Counted from the first letter of the stretch, positions 8,659 to 18,862 are shown. The stretch is 64,000 nucleotides of DNA from RPQJ01 sp963793005 (GCA_963793005.1 CAWBYP010000002.1:62001-126000); one strand, 5' to 3'. Numbers and translations: made by a program. The notes: generated by a model from the sequence alone, not told the origin.

Positions 8659-9216
8659 TCAGGCGGCCTTTGCCGTCTTGCGGGCGCGCGTCTTGGTCTT
8701 GCGCACGACGCGCTTCGCCTTGCGCTTCGCGCGCTTGGCGGTCTTCGCGACCGGGGCAGCCTTCTCTTCGGCGGTGTCGACGATGGTCTCGTAGACGTGC
8801 GTCGCGACGCCCTTCATGTCACGGCCGGCGACCTTGAAGATCTGCATGGCACGCTGCGCGTCTTCGACGACGCGGCCGCGCGTGGCATAGGCCAGTTCGT
8901 ACTGGTCACGGACCAGGTCGACGATGCCGTCGGCGCGGGCGGCACGCTCGAGGCGCAGCGCGACGTCCGACAGGGCAGACGTCAGTACGTCCGACTGCAG
9001 TTCGATCAGGCTGGCAACGGCGGTCTGCGACACGCTCGTCAGCTTGACGCCCGAGCGCGCGATCACGCGGACCGGCGACTTGAGGGACTTGATGTTACCG
9101 GCGGATTCGACGACGGCGTCACGGACGGTCGTGGTGGATTCCTCGCGGATCTGCTTGACCTTGCTCGTGATGGCGGCGGTCTGCTCGCTCACGAAATCCT
9201 GAATCTGTTCGATCAT
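8659..9216 (-). CDS. Phasin-like, polyhydroxyalkanoate granule-associated protein
   Basis: Phasins coat polyhydroxyalkanoate granules. The product is 185 residues. Residues 1-145 are predicted helical with regular hydrophobic spacing and no Cys, in the style of phasin-family proteins. The last 40 residues are a Lys/Arg/Ala tail (for example KRAKRKAKRVVRKTK) like the basic tails of PhaF/PhaM-type proteins that bind DNA. ATG 9216 has a strong AGGAG seven bases upstream. It has its own consensus promoter (9271-9299), a TGC-rich palindrome at the start point and a strong terminator, so it is a regulated single-gene unit. No PHA synthase or depolymerase is in the window. The family assignment rests on overall composition and helical pattern, so I hold it at moderate confidence. 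Confidence 0.65.
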   Translation of the reverse strand: MIEQIQDFVSEQTAAITSKVKQIREESTTTVRDAVVESAGNIKSLKSPVRVIARSGVKLTSVSQTAVASLIELQSDVLTSALSDVALRLERAARADGIVDLVRDQYELAYATRGRVVEDAQRAMQIFKVAGRDMKGVATHVYETIVDTAEEKAAPVAKTAKRAKRKAKRVVRKTKTRARKTAKAA

Positions 9217-9244
9217 GACTATGCTCCTGGTTGTGCGGCTGCTG

Positions 9245-9266
9245 CTGCGGTGCAGCAATTGCTGCA
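9245..9266 (-). promoter_or_regulatory. TGC-rich palindromic operator at the phasin-like start point
   Basis: TGCAGCAATTGCTGCA (9251-9266) is a perfect 16-bp palindrome. CTGC-GGT-GCAG (9245-9255) overlaps it and fits the CTGC-N3-GCAG pattern reported for PhaR-type repressors of phasin genes. The block covers the predicted transcription start of the promoter at 9271-9299, where a repressor would act. No regulator gene is nearby. Confidence 0.6.
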
Positions 9267-9270
9267 ATGC

Positions 9271-9299
9271 ACAATAACTCCGCGGAGCGGTGATGTCAA
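9271..9299 (-). promoter_or_regulatory. Sigma-70 promoter of the phasin-like gene
   Basis: On the minus strand a perfect -35 TTGACA (9299-9294) is followed after 17 bases by the -10 TATTGT (9276-9271). The gene's AGGAG and ATG lie about 50 bases further on. Confidence 0.82.
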
Positions 9300-9370
9300 A
9301 TTCGGTTTCCACGGATTCGCCTGTCATACGCGGCTTGTCTCCGGCCGCGCCCTGCCGCAGAGTCGAGCCC

Positions 9371-9889
9371 ATGTGCCTTCGGCCAGTGAAATCAACGTTT
9401 TCGTCGTGCAGTTGCCGGGTTTTCCTGGTCGCGCTGGTCCTTGCGACCCACGCCGTTGCGGCCGTCGGGCAGGACGTTCCCGCCGCGGTTCCGGTCGTCG
9501 TGGCGACCGCGAGCGGGCCGCTGGATACCCGCATCGAGGTGCAGACGCTGGTCGCAAGGGAGGGGCCCGATGGGGAAATCGTCCGACAGTTCGTCGAGGC
9601 TCGCCGGCTCGAGGCCGGCGAGCAGCTGTACTACACGGTCCGGGTGACGAACCCGGGCCAGGATCCGGTCGACGACGTAATGGTCACGAAGCAACTGCCC
9701 TACGGCGTGGACTACGTGCCCGGGTCGGCCGCCGGGCCCGGGTGCAGGATCGAGCTGTCGCTGGACGGCGGGGTCACGTTCGAGCGCGCAATCGGCAAGG
9801 GTGCGTACACGCACGTGCGATGGATCTTTGGTCAGCCGCTCGCACCCGGGGCAACGGCGCTGTTGCGGTTCCGCGCAGTCTTCCTCTGA
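9371..9889 (+). CDS. Small secreted protein with a DUF11-like conserved-repeat domain
   Basis: 172 residues from ATG 9371. The N-terminus has a basic start and a hydrophobic stretch (VFLVALVLATHAVAAVG) typical of a signal peptide, cleaved near residue 32. The mature part has one beta-sandwich-like unit, with YYTVRVTNPGQDPVDDVMVTKQLPYGVDYVPGS as its recognisable core (about residues 85-120), as in DUF11 'conserved repeat' domains of surface proteins. Function is unknown. Its stop is one base before the ATG of the helicase gene, so the two may be co-transcribed, though no functional link is apparent. An upstream in-frame ATG at 9290 would put 27 non-signal residues before the signal peptide and is less likely. 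Confidence 0.7.
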   Translation: MCLRPVKSTFSSCSCRVFLVALVLATHAVAAVGQDVPAAVPVVVATASGPLDTRIEVQTLVAREGPDGEIVRQFVEARRLEAGEQLYYTVRVTNPGQDPVDDVMVTKQLPYGVDYVPGSAAGPGCRIELSLDGGVTFERAIGKGAYTHVRWIFGQPLAPGATALLRFRAVFL

Positions 9890-9890
9890 C

Positions 9891-11836
<1,946 letters not shown>

Positions 11837-11840
<4 letters not shown>

Positions 11841-12415
11841 TGGCTCGCGAATGGCAGCAAAGGCAGCGTGGGCCAGTCCTGCTGAAACGACAGGCAGGCG
11901 CCGGCGAGTACGGCGCCGATGAGCGCCCCGGCGAGGACGTCGGTCGGGTAGTGAAGTCCGAGCACGACGCGTGATGCCGCCACCAGCAGCGCGAACGGCC
12001 CGAGGATGAACCAGAGCTGTGGCACGTGGGCCGTGGCGATCAACGTGAAGGCCACCGCGTGCAGAGTGTGCCCCGATGGGAAGCTGTACCGATCGAGCGG
12101 GGCTGCGCCGAGCTGTATGGCGGCGTGCGACATGTACGGACGCTCGCGCACCAGGCGGTGCTTGAGCTGTCGGTAGATAGCCAGGCCCGCGAGCCCGGTG
12201 ACCGCCATCTGCGCGGCCACCGCGGCACCGGGCTCGCCGCTCACCGCGAACGCCAGCATCAGCAGGTACCAGAACGCACCATCGCCGAGTCGGCTGACGG
12301 CCGTGAAGAACCCCCGAACCGCCGGGTACAGGCAGCCACGATTGGCGCGCAGGCAGAAGGACTGTTCCAGCAGATCGAAGCGCTTCCAGAGCCTTGTCGA
12401 TCGGACGTCGTCCAT
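11837..12415 (-). CDS. PAP2-family membrane phosphatase
   Basis: A 192-residue integral membrane phosphatase with all three PAP2 signature blocks: K-x6-RP (K85 to R92-P93), PSGH (113-116) and SR-x5-H (S148-R149, H155). Several hydrophobic segments separate them. Such enzymes dephosphorylate phosphatidate, phosphatidylglycerol phosphate or undecaprenyl pyrophosphate. A row of three PhoB-like half sites lies upstream on the same strand (12489-12517), divergent from the Pho-boxed phosphoesterase/glycosyltransferase pair. I infer a phosphate-starvation role, most simply turning phosphatidate into diacylglycerol and freeing phosphate. The substrate is not proven by sequence. Confidence 0.9.
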
Positions 12416-12488
12416 GCGGCTATCCCCGATGTGACGTGCTTGGCCTCAGCATCGGAGTGGCAGTGTGGGGTGGTGGGGCTACGCTTGC

Positions 12489-12517
12489 GTGGCAACCGCA
12501 TGAAGACTTTGTGACAC
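12489..12517 (-). promoter_or_regulatory. Pho box array upstream of the PAP2 gene
   Basis: Read on the minus strand, half sites GTGTCAC (12517-12511), TCTTCAT (12506-12500) and TTGCCAC (12495-12489) repeat exactly every 11 bases, matching the PhoB pattern YTGTCAY with 5-6 of 7 positions each. No convincing -10 follows, so confidence is moderate. Confidence 0.6.
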
Positions 12518-12676
12518 TGCGGCGATCGTGACGACGGTCACGTCCGCGCCCGGGGAACCCTGCGCGGAGGGCCGCTGCCAGGGCGCTCGCGGCAGTCGGG
12601 TGTCCCCGCGCCCCGCTGGGCTCATCCGAAATGACCCGCGGGCACCCCGCATCGTTCCCAGCGAAAAAAGATCGAT

Positions 12677-12716
12677 CTGTCATGGACTTGTCGTGAACTC
12701 TTCACGACAGTTTCAT
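12677..12716 (+). promoter_or_regulatory. Double Pho box upstream of the PlcP/Agt-like operon
   Basis: Four half sites at an exact 11-base period: CTGTCAT (12677), TTGTCGT (12688), TCTTCAC (12699) and GTTTCAT (12710). The first is a perfect match to the consensus. The array ends 49 bases before the ATG of the phosphoesterase gene. Confidence 0.82.
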
Positions 12717-12765
12717 TTTTCGCGTACACCCTTTCGACCCATCGAGGGCTACCGGGGGTACCGGA

Positions 12766-13230
12766 ATGGAAGGATTGACGGCGCCGCGACCGACGCTCCG
12801 GTTCCGCAGCGTCTTCATCTCCGACGTCCACCTCGGCTTCAAGGGCTGCCGGGCTGAGTTCCTGCTCGACTTCCTGCGCCGGGTCGAGTGCCAGCAGATC
12901 TACCTCGTCGGCGACATCATCGACCTGTGGAGCCTGGCCCGCAGCTTCTACTGGCCGCAGGCCCACAACGACGTCATCCGCACGATCCTCGGCAAGGCCA
13001 AACACGGGACGCGCGTCATATGCGGGCACATCCACCGCGCTGAGATCAGCGAGATTGAGGGCATCACCTACTGCAATGACGGCGACTGGGTCGAGAGCCG
13101 CACGACCCTGGCGGAGGACTACCACGGTCGCCTGAGCCTGCTGCGCTGGACGGAAACAGTCGAGGTGCTGGTGGGGTCGCAGGCGCTGCCGCTGATGGAG
13201 GGCGCCGTGGCCCTGGAGCCGGCCGCTTGA
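12766..13230 (+). CDS. PlcP/LpxH-like metallophosphoesterase with internal in-frame deletion
   Basis: Best matched by memory to the calcineurin-like PlcP group (often annotated UDP-2,3-diacylglucosamine diphosphatase), which cleaves phospholipid head groups during phosphate starvation. The N-terminal part is intact: FISDVHLG (D20, H22), LVGDIID (D50) and FYWPQAHNDV. The C-terminal part is also intact: CGHIH (H88, H90) and NDGDWVES. Family proteins are about 270 residues; this is 154. After GTRVI (residue 85) it jumps straight to CGHIH, so about 115 residues are missing, including the GNHD metal motif. The reading frame is preserved. As written it should lack a complete binuclear metal site. 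It shares a TTGA overlap with the glycosyltransferase and has a double Pho box upstream. Confidence 0.82.
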   Translation: MEGLTAPRPTLRFRSVFISDVHLGFKGCRAEFLLDFLRRVECQQIYLVGDIIDLWSLARSFYWPQAHNDVIRTILGKAKHGTRVICGHIHRAEISEIEGITYCNDGDWVESRTTLAEDYHGRLSLLRWTETVEVLVGSQALPLMEGAVALEPAA

Positions 13231-14294
13231 AGCTCGCGCTCGTTACAGACGCCTGGTTGCCGCAGGTCAACGGCGTGGTCCGGACGCTCGGTCATACCAT
13301 CCGCGAGGTCGCTTCGGCGGGGCACGAGGTGACTGTGGTCTCGCCGGCGGACTTCCGCACGATTCCGTGCCCGACCTACCCGGAAATCAGGCTGGCGCTG
13401 TTTGCGGGCCGCGCCGTGCGCCGCAGGCTCGAGGCGCTCGATCCCGACGCGGTGCACGTGGCGACCGAGGGCCCGCTCGGGCTCGCGGCGCGCAACTGGT
13501 GCGTGCGGCGTGGGCGGCCGTTCACCACCGCGTATCACACGCGGTTCCCGGAGTACCTGCGCGCGCGCGTCCCGATCCCGCTGTCGGTCGGTTATGCCGC
13601 GATGCGATGGTTCCACGGCCGCGCCACGCGCACGCTGGTAACGACACCGTCGATGCGGCGCCAGCTCGAGGCGCGCGGCCTCGGCAACCTGCACCTGTGG
13701 GGCCGTGGCGTGGACACCGAGCTGTTCCGCCCGCGTGGCAAAGACTTCCTCGACCTGCCACGGCCGATCTGGCTCTATTTCGGTCGGGTGGCGGTGGAGA
13801 AGGGCATCGACGACTTCCTCGCGCTCGACCTGCCGGGCACCAAGCTGGTGGTGGGCGACGGCCCGAAGTGCGAGGACCTCAAGCGCCGATACCCGAAGGC
13901 CGTGTTCGCCGGCTACCGGCACGGCGAGGACCTGGCGGCATACATCTCCGCGAGCGACGTGTTCGTTTTCCCCAGCCGTACCGACACGTTCGGCCTGGTG
14001 CTGCTCGAGGCCATGTCCTGCGGCTTGCCCGTGGCCGCCTATCCGGTCTCCGGGCCTGTCGACGTGATCCGAGACGGCGTCACTGGCGTCGTGCGCGAGG
14101 ACCTGCGCGAGGCGGCGCTCGCGGCGCTGCACCTCGATCCGGCGGCGTGCCGGGCGCACGCGCTCACGCATTCGTGGGCTGCGTCGACCCGGCAGTTCCT
14201 GGGCGCACTAGCACCGGTGCACCCGGACGCGCCAGCGGTGGACACGCTTTCGTCCGAGGACACCAGCGCGCCGGCGACCGTCACACGTTCGTAA
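13227..14294 (+). CDS. GT4-family glycosyltransferase, Agt-like
   Basis: A 355-residue GT-B fold glycosyltransferase. The N-domain opens with LALVTDAWLPQVNGVVRT, the signature of the MgtA/SqdX/Agt type acting on lipid acceptors. The C-domain has YFGRVAVEKGIDDFL and the nucleotide-sugar site FPSRTDTFGLVLLEAMSCGLPV. It starts with TTG 13227, overlapping the phosphoesterase stop, so the two are translationally coupled. In rhizobia and marine bacteria the PlcP-Agt pair turns phospholipids into glycosyl-diacylglycerols under phosphate limitation. I infer the same here from gene pairing and Pho boxes. The sugar donor cannot be read from sequence. The last 35 residues are a non-conserved Thr/Ser/Ala tail. 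Confidence 0.85.
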   Translation: MKLALVTDAWLPQVNGVVRTLGHTIREVASAGHEVTVVSPADFRTIPCPTYPEIRLALFAGRAVRRRLEALDPDAVHVATEGPLGLAARNWCVRRGRPFTTAYHTRFPEYLRARVPIPLSVGYAAMRWFHGRATRTLVTTPSMRRQLEARGLGNLHLWGRGVDTELFRPRGKDFLDLPRPIWLYFGRVAVEKGIDDFLALDLPGTKLVVGDGPKCEDLKRRYPKAVFAGYRHGEDLAAYISASDVFVFPSRTDTFGLVLLEAMSCGLPVAAYPVSGPVDVIRDGVTGVVREDLREAALAALHLDPAACRAHALTHSWAASTRQFLGALAPVHPDAPAVDTLSSEDTSAPATVTRS

Positions 14295-14306
14295 CCCGCC
14301 TGCAAC
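14278..14306 (+). promoter_or_regulatory. Pho box array upstream of the choice-of-anchor I gene
   Basis: Half sites CCGTCAC (14278), TCGTAAC (14289) and CTGCAAC (14300) at an exact 11-base period, each 5-6 of 7 to consensus. The array overlaps the end of the glycosyltransferase gene. The candidate -10 (CATGTT, 14317) is poor. Confidence 0.58.
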
Positions 14307-14364
14307 AGACGTTCGGCATGTTAGGTCGATCGACCCATCCTTTTAACAACAGAGGCCGAGACCA

Positions 14365-15957
14365 ATGAACAAGACCCTAACTGCCGCAGTCGCGGCGGTC
14401 CTCGCTTTTGGTTCTGCACACGCCGCGCCCGCTGGCCGAGGTGCTCCACCGTTCGCAATCACGCTGCAGCACCTCTCGAGCATCGGCACCGATGCTTCCG
14501 CCGGCAGCACGGGTGCAGAGATCGTGGCGTACGACCGCAGCACCCGGCGCGCGTTCGCGATCAACTCGCAGGACAACGATGTTGCGGTCATCGACATGAC
14601 GGATCCGGCTGCGCCAGTCCTGGTCGAGAAGATCTCGCTGAACGCCTACGGGGCTGGCCTGAACAGCGTGGACGTGCACGATGGCCTGGTGGCGGTCGCG
14701 GTCCAGGCCAGCCCGAAGACCGACCCGGGCAAAGTCGTGTTTCTCGATGCGCGGACTCTCGCCGTGCGCGGTGCCGTCACCGTGGGCTCGCTACCCGACA
14801 TGCTTACCTTCGACGACGACGGTGCGCGTGTGCTGGTGGCGAACGAAGGTGAGCCCGAATCGTACCTGCCGGGCGCCGTGAACCCCGAGGGCTCGGTCAG
14901 CATCATCGACCTGAGCCGGGGCGTGGCGCGTGCGACGGTTCGCACGGCGGACTTCCGCGCATTCAGCAAGGATGCACTGGTTGCCCAGGGCGTGCGCGTG
15001 TTCGGGCCGGGCGCGACGGCGGCACAGGACCTTGAGCCGGAGTACATCACGCTCAGGGGCCGCACCGCATGGGTCGCGCTGCAGGAAGCGAATGCCGTGG
15101 CGGTGCTCGACGTGCCGACTGCGACCATCACCGACATCGTGTCGCTTGGTCTCAAGGACCACTCGATTCCAGGCAATGGCCTCGACCCGAGCGACCGCGA
15201 CGGCGCAAACCTGATCGGCAACTGGCCGGTGTTCGGCATGTACCAGCCCGACGGGATCGCGAGCTTCCGCGCAGGGGGCGATCTGTTCCTGGTCACCGCC
15301 AACGAGGGCGATTCGCGTTCGAGCGACGATTTCCCCGGCTTCAACGAGGAAGTGCGGCTCGGCAGTTCCGGCTACGTGCTGGACCCGACCGTCTTTCCGA
15401 ATGCAGCCAGCCTGAAGGGCAGCGCCGCGCTCGGCCGCCTGAACGTCACGACGGCTTCGGGTGACCTCGACGGCGACGGCGACTTCGACCAGATCCAGGT
15501 GTTCGGCGCAAGGTCGTTCTCGATCTGGACGACACGCGGCGAACTGGTCTGGGACAGTGGCGACCAGCTCGAGCAGTTCTTCGCCGATCCAGTGAACGGC
15601 TACGCGGCGATCTTCAACGCCAGCAACACCGACGTCAGCCGTGACAGCCGCAGCGACAACAAGGGGCCGGAGCCCGAAGGCGTGGCGGTCGGCAAGGTGG
15701 CCGGGCGCACCTTTGCCTTCATCGGTCTCGAGCGCATCGGTGGCGTGATGGCATACGACGTGACGGACCCGTACGCGCCGGCGTTTGCCGCGTACGCCAA
15801 TACGCGCAGCCTCACCGAAGTGAAGGGCGACCTCGGTCCCGAGGGCGTCGAATTCGTTTCCGAGGAGGACAGCCCGAACGGCAAGCCGCTGGTGCTGGTC
15901 GGCAACGAGGCGAGCCGGACGGTGAGCGTGTTCCAGGTGAATGCAGCGAAGCGTTGA
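14365..15957 (+). CDS. Choice-of-anchor I family secreted beta-propeller protein
   Basis: 530 residues with an N-terminal signal peptide (MNKTLTAAVAAVLAFGSAHA). The mature protein has repeated propeller-like blades (AVIDMTDPAAPVLVEKI, PDMLTFDDDGARVLVANEGEPE, DGIASFRAGGDLFLVTANEGDSR, GPEPEGVAVGKVAGRTFAFIGLERIGG). DLDGDGDFD is a possible calcium-binding loop. Members are often found next to PhoX and are sometimes labelled alkaline phosphatase, but no catalytic activity is established from sequence. A Pho-type array precedes it and phoX follows after 95 bases with its own array. It is probably an exported phosphate-scavenging or phosphoester-binding protein, which is inference. Confidence 0.85.
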   Translation: MNKTLTAAVAAVLAFGSAHAAPAGRGAPPFAITLQHLSSIGTDASAGSTGAEIVAYDRSTRRAFAINSQDNDVAVIDMTDPAAPVLVEKISLNAYGAGLNSVDVHDGLVAVAVQASPKTDPGKVVFLDARTLAVRGAVTVGSLPDMLTFDDDGARVLVANEGEPESYLPGAVNPEGSVSIIDLSRGVARATVRTADFRAFSKDALVAQGVRVFGPGATAAQDLEPEYITLRGRTAWVALQEANAVAVLDVPTATITDIVSLGLKDHSIPGNGLDPSDRDGANLIGNWPVFGMYQPDGIASFRAGGDLFLVTANEGDSRSSDDFPGFNEEVRLGSSGYVLDPTVFPNAASLKGSAALGRLNVTTASGDLDGDGDFDQIQVFGARSFSIWTTRGELVWDSGDQLEQFFADPVNGYAAIFNASNTDVSRDSRSDNKGPEPEGVAVGKVAGRTFAFIGLERIGGVMAYDVTDPYAPAFAAYANTRSLTEVKGDLGPEGVEFVSEEDSPNGKPLVLVGNEASRTVSVFQVNAAKR

Positions 15958-15966
15958 TTCGCGCAA

Positions 15967-15995
15967 ATGTCATCAGGAATTCATTTCCCTTTCAT
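15967..15995 (+). promoter_or_regulatory. Pho box array upstream of phoX
   Basis: Half sites ATGTCAT (15967), AATTCAT (15978) and CTTTCAT (15989) at an exact 11-base period. A -10-like TGCAAT starts 11 bases beyond (16006-16011), the spacing expected when PhoB replaces the -35 contact. The array falls in a distinctly A/T-rich gap between two GC-rich genes. Confidence 0.78.
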
Positions 15996-16052
15996 ATTCG
16001 TCATTTGCAATCGCGTTCCCGATCCGGCACGCGCTCCACAAGGAGGAGAACA

Positions 16053-17990
16053 ATGAACGACACCGACGACTTCGGCTCGAACAATTCGGGCAATCCGCAG
16101 CTCTGGGACATGATCGAGGCCCGCATCGAGCGTCGCAGCTTCCTCGGCGGTTCGGTCGCCCTGGCCGCGACGGGCTTCTTCGGCGCCACCGTTGGCCAGG
16201 CCTCTTCGGCCTGGAACGGCGCCGACAAGGTGCCGCCGCCGCGCCTCGGATTCGAGGCGATAGATCCGAGCACCGACGATACGATCCACGTCCCGGATGG
16301 CTATACCTGGGACGTGCTTGCGCCCTGGGGCACGCCGCTGCTCGCCGGCGCGCCGGCGTTTGCCGAGGACGCTTCCAATTCGGCTGCCGACCAGGCCGTG
16401 CAGGTCGGTTTCAACCACGACGGCATGCACTACTTCCCGTTGCCGAAGTTCGGCAACTCCCGCGGTCTGCTGGTCGTGAATCACGAGTACACCGACGCGA
16501 ACCAGATCTACAGCGCGCTGCAGGGCGCGACGATCACGGACGACGCTGCAGGCCGTGAGAAGGTGGCGAAGGCTCTTGCCGCCCATGGCGTCAGCGTCAT
16601 TGCGATCGCAAGGGGCAGCACCGGCAAGTGGGACGTCGTATCGAGCGACCCGTACAACCGCCGCATCACCGGCACGACGCCGATGTCCTTCTCGGGACCC
16701 GTGAACGCGAGCCACCCGATGCTTCAATCAACGGTCACCGCTTCGCCGATCGGCACGCTCAACAACTGCGCGAACGGCCATACGCCCTGGGGAACCTACC
16801 TCGCCTGCGAGGAGAACTGGAACGGCTACTTTGGCACCGACGAAGCCTCCTGGACGCCGACTGCGCTCGAATCGCGCTATGGCGTGTCGCGGGGTGGCTT
16901 CGGTTACAACTGGCACAAGGCATCGGAGCGCTTCGACCTCGCGAAGAACGGCAACGAGCTCAACCATTTCGGCTGGGTGGTCGAGATCGATCCCTTCGAC
17001 CCGAAGTCGATGCCTGTCAAGCGCACCGCGCTGGGCCGCATCAAGCACGAGGGCGCGACCTGCACCGAGAACAAGGGCCGCATCGTCGTCTACAGCGGCG
17101 ATGACGAGAACGGTGATTACCTCTACAGGTTTGTCGGCGACCGTCCCTGGCGCCAGGCCCGTGCCAGAGGCCTGAGCCCACTCGATCACGGCACGCTTTA
17201 CGTGGCGAAGTTCCACGCGGACGGCCGCGGCGAGTGGCTGCCGCTCGTGCACGGCACCGGGCCCCTCACGACGGCCAACGGGTGGTCTGACCAGGCCGAC
17301 GTGCTGATTCGTACGCGCATGGCAGCCGATGCGCTGGGCGCCACGCGCCTGCATCGGCCGGAGTGGGTAGCGGTGAACCACAAGTCGGGCGACGTGTTCG
17401 TGACCCTCACCAACGGGTCGGGCAACAACGCGCCCGTCAACAGCAATCGCGCGAGCAACCCGTACGGCCACATCGTCCGATTCCGCGAGGCCAGCAACGA
17501 CGACTTCGCCTTCGAGTGGGACATCTTCCTGCTCGCCGGCGATCCGGCGTACGACCCGCTGGTGCCCGCGGACCAGCCGTTGTTCGGCTCGCCCGACGGC
17601 CTCTGGGTGGATGACAGCGGCATCCTCTGGATCGAAACGGACATCTCGAACTCGTCGCAGAATCTCGCGAGCCGTGGCTACGACCGGATCGGCAACAACC
17701 AGATGCTCGCCGCGAACCCTGACACCGGCGAGGTTAAGCGCTTCCTCACCGGTCCTCGCGGCTGCGAGATCACGGGGATCACGATGACGCCCGACCTGCG
17801 CACCATGTTCATCAACATCCAGCACCCGGGTGAGTCGACGTCGTACTGGAACACGCAGTCTGGCGCACCCAGCACGGCCAACCCGTCCGCGGTCAGCAGC
17901 TGGCCGTTCGGCAGCGCGAGCATCCCGCGCCGCCCGCGCCCGGCGACGGTGGTTATCCGCAAGATGGATGGCGGTCGCATCGGATCCTAG
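16053..17990 (+). CDS. phoX: PhoX-family alkaline phosphatase, Tat-exported
   Basis: A secreted calcium/iron-dependent phosphomonoesterase that frees phosphate from organic esters. 645 residues from ATG 16053, which has AAGGAGGAG immediately upstream. The N-terminus has a twin-arginine motif (ERRSFLGG, R27-R28) followed by a hydrophobic stretch, as in PhoX. Family blocks include VNHEYTDANQIY, NNCANGHTPWGTYLACEENWNGYF, FGWVVEIDPFDP, TALGRIKHEGATC, VVYSGDDENGDYLYRFV and MFINIQHPGE. The cysteines of NNCANG and LACEEN and the acidic GDDENGDY site are the regions used for metal and phosphate binding in characterised PhoX. It has its own Pho-box array and is followed by a terminator-like hairpin. 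Confidence 0.94.
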   Translation: MNDTDDFGSNNSGNPQLWDMIEARIERRSFLGGSVALAATGFFGATVGQASSAWNGADKVPPPRLGFEAIDPSTDDTIHVPDGYTWDVLAPWGTPLLAGAPAFAEDASNSAADQAVQVGFNHDGMHYFPLPKFGNSRGLLVVNHEYTDANQIYSALQGATITDDAAGREKVAKALAAHGVSVIAIARGSTGKWDVVSSDPYNRRITGTTPMSFSGPVNASHPMLQSTVTASPIGTLNNCANGHTPWGTYLACEENWNGYFGTDEASWTPTALESRYGVSRGGFGYNWHKASERFDLAKNGNELNHFGWVVEIDPFDPKSMPVKRTALGRIKHEGATCTENKGRIVVYSGDDENGDYLYRFVGDRPWRQARARGLSPLDHGTLYVAKFHADGRGEWLPLVHGTGPLTTANGWSDQADVLIRTRMAADALGATRLHRPEWVAVNHKSGDVFVTLTNGSGNNAPVNSNRASNPYGHIVRFREASNDDFAFEWDIFLLAGDPAYDPLVPADQPLFGSPDGLWVDDSGILWIETDISNSSQNLASRGYDRIGNNQMLAANPDTGEVKRFLTGPRGCEITGITMTPDLRTMFINIQHPGESTSYWNTQSGAPSTANPSAVSSWPFGSASIPRRPRPATVVIRKMDGGRIGS

Positions 17991-18014
17991 CGACTGCTGC
18001 CACGGAGGGTCCCG

Positions 18015-18053
18015 AGCCCGCAGTCTGTCCAGGAGGGACGGGCTGCGGGCTTC
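18015..18053 (+). terminator. Hairpin terminator-like structure after phoX
   Basis: AGCCCGCAG (18015-18023) pairs perfectly with CTGCGGGCT (18043-18051). A smaller inner GTCC/GGAC stem lies inside, and the tail is TTCTC. The T-tract is short, so termination may be partial. Confidence 0.6.
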
Positions 18054-18142
18054 TCGCCGTGGGATCAGGGGACTGACGACAGGCGATAGTCGGTACCTGG
18101 CGCCGGTACACTATCCCCATCCCACATTCCCGTCACCTCGAC

Positions 18143-18862
18143 ATGCGCATCCTCGCTCTCGACACCTCCACCGAAGCCTGCTCCGCCGCGCTGATGCTCG
18201 GCGAAGAAATCCGCATGCGCTTCGAGATCACGGAGCGCAGCCATGCGGAGTTGATCGTGCCGATGATCGATTCGCTGCTCACGGAGGCGGGCGTCGCGCT
18301 TGCGAGTCTCGACGGGCTCGCGTTCGGTCGGGGTCCCGGGGGGTTCACGGGCCTGCGCATCGCGGCGGGCGTCACGCAGGGCCTCGCGTTCGGGGCGAGT
18401 CTGCGCGTGGCGCCGGTCTCCAGCCTTGCAGCCGTGGCCGAGCAGGTCGGGGCGGGCGAGGGCGAACGCATCCTGGTATGCAACGACGCCCGCATGGGCG
18501 AACTCTACTGGGCCGTGTTCGAACGGCGCGGCGAGGCCGGAATCGGGCGGGTCGGGGACCCCTGTATCGAACCGCTGGGCGCGGAACATGTGTCGCCACC
18601 CGAACGTGTGGCGGATGGAACCAGCGGCCTGCACCATGCGGCGGGCAACGGTATCGGCCGGCACCCGGCACTGCGCGCAAGGCTCGAAGCTGCCGGAATT
18701 CGCGTCCACGATGACCTGTACCCCAGGGCAGACGCGGTCGCGCGGCTCGGTGCTGTCGAGTTCGCGGCGGGACGCGGCGTGGATGCTGCGCTCGCATTAC
18801 CGATTTATGTCCGCGACGACGTGGCGCGGCCATCGCCGGGGACCGTAACCGTAGTGTCATAA
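18143..18862 (+). CDS. tsaB: tRNA threonylcarbamoyladenosine biosynthesis protein TsaB
   Basis: A partner of TsaD and TsaE in making t6A at tRNA position 37 for ANN-decoding tRNAs. The 239-residue product starts with ILALDTSTEACSAAL, an ASKHA phosphate-1 motif, and has the TsaB hallmark FGRGPGGFTGLRIAAGVTQGLAF near residues 60-85. TsaB lacks the metal-binding histidines of TsaD, as here. It sits inside the Pho island between phoX and phoB. Its last codons carry the PhoB box of phoBR. ATG 18143 is the first start before the conserved motif. Confidence 0.93.
   Translation: MRILALDTSTEACSAALMLGEEIRMRFEITERSHAELIVPMIDSLLTEAGVALASLDGLAFGRGPGGFTGLRIAAGVTQGLAFGASLRVAPVSSLAAVAEQVGAGEGERILVCNDARMGELYWAVFERRGEAGIGRVGDPCIEPLGAEHVSPPERVADGTSGLHHAAGNGIGRHPALRARLEAAGIRVHDDLYPRADAVARLGAVEFAAGRGVDAALALPIYVRDDVARPSPGTVTVVS

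Larger units (their letters stand above)
12416..12765. other. Divergent control region between the PAP2 gene and the PlcP/Agt-like pair
   Basis: A 350-bp gene-free stretch holding one PhoB-like array in each direction (12489-12517 minus, 12677-12716 plus). Between them is a GC-rich segment with short palindromes in which I see no gene or RNA. Confidence 0.7.
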
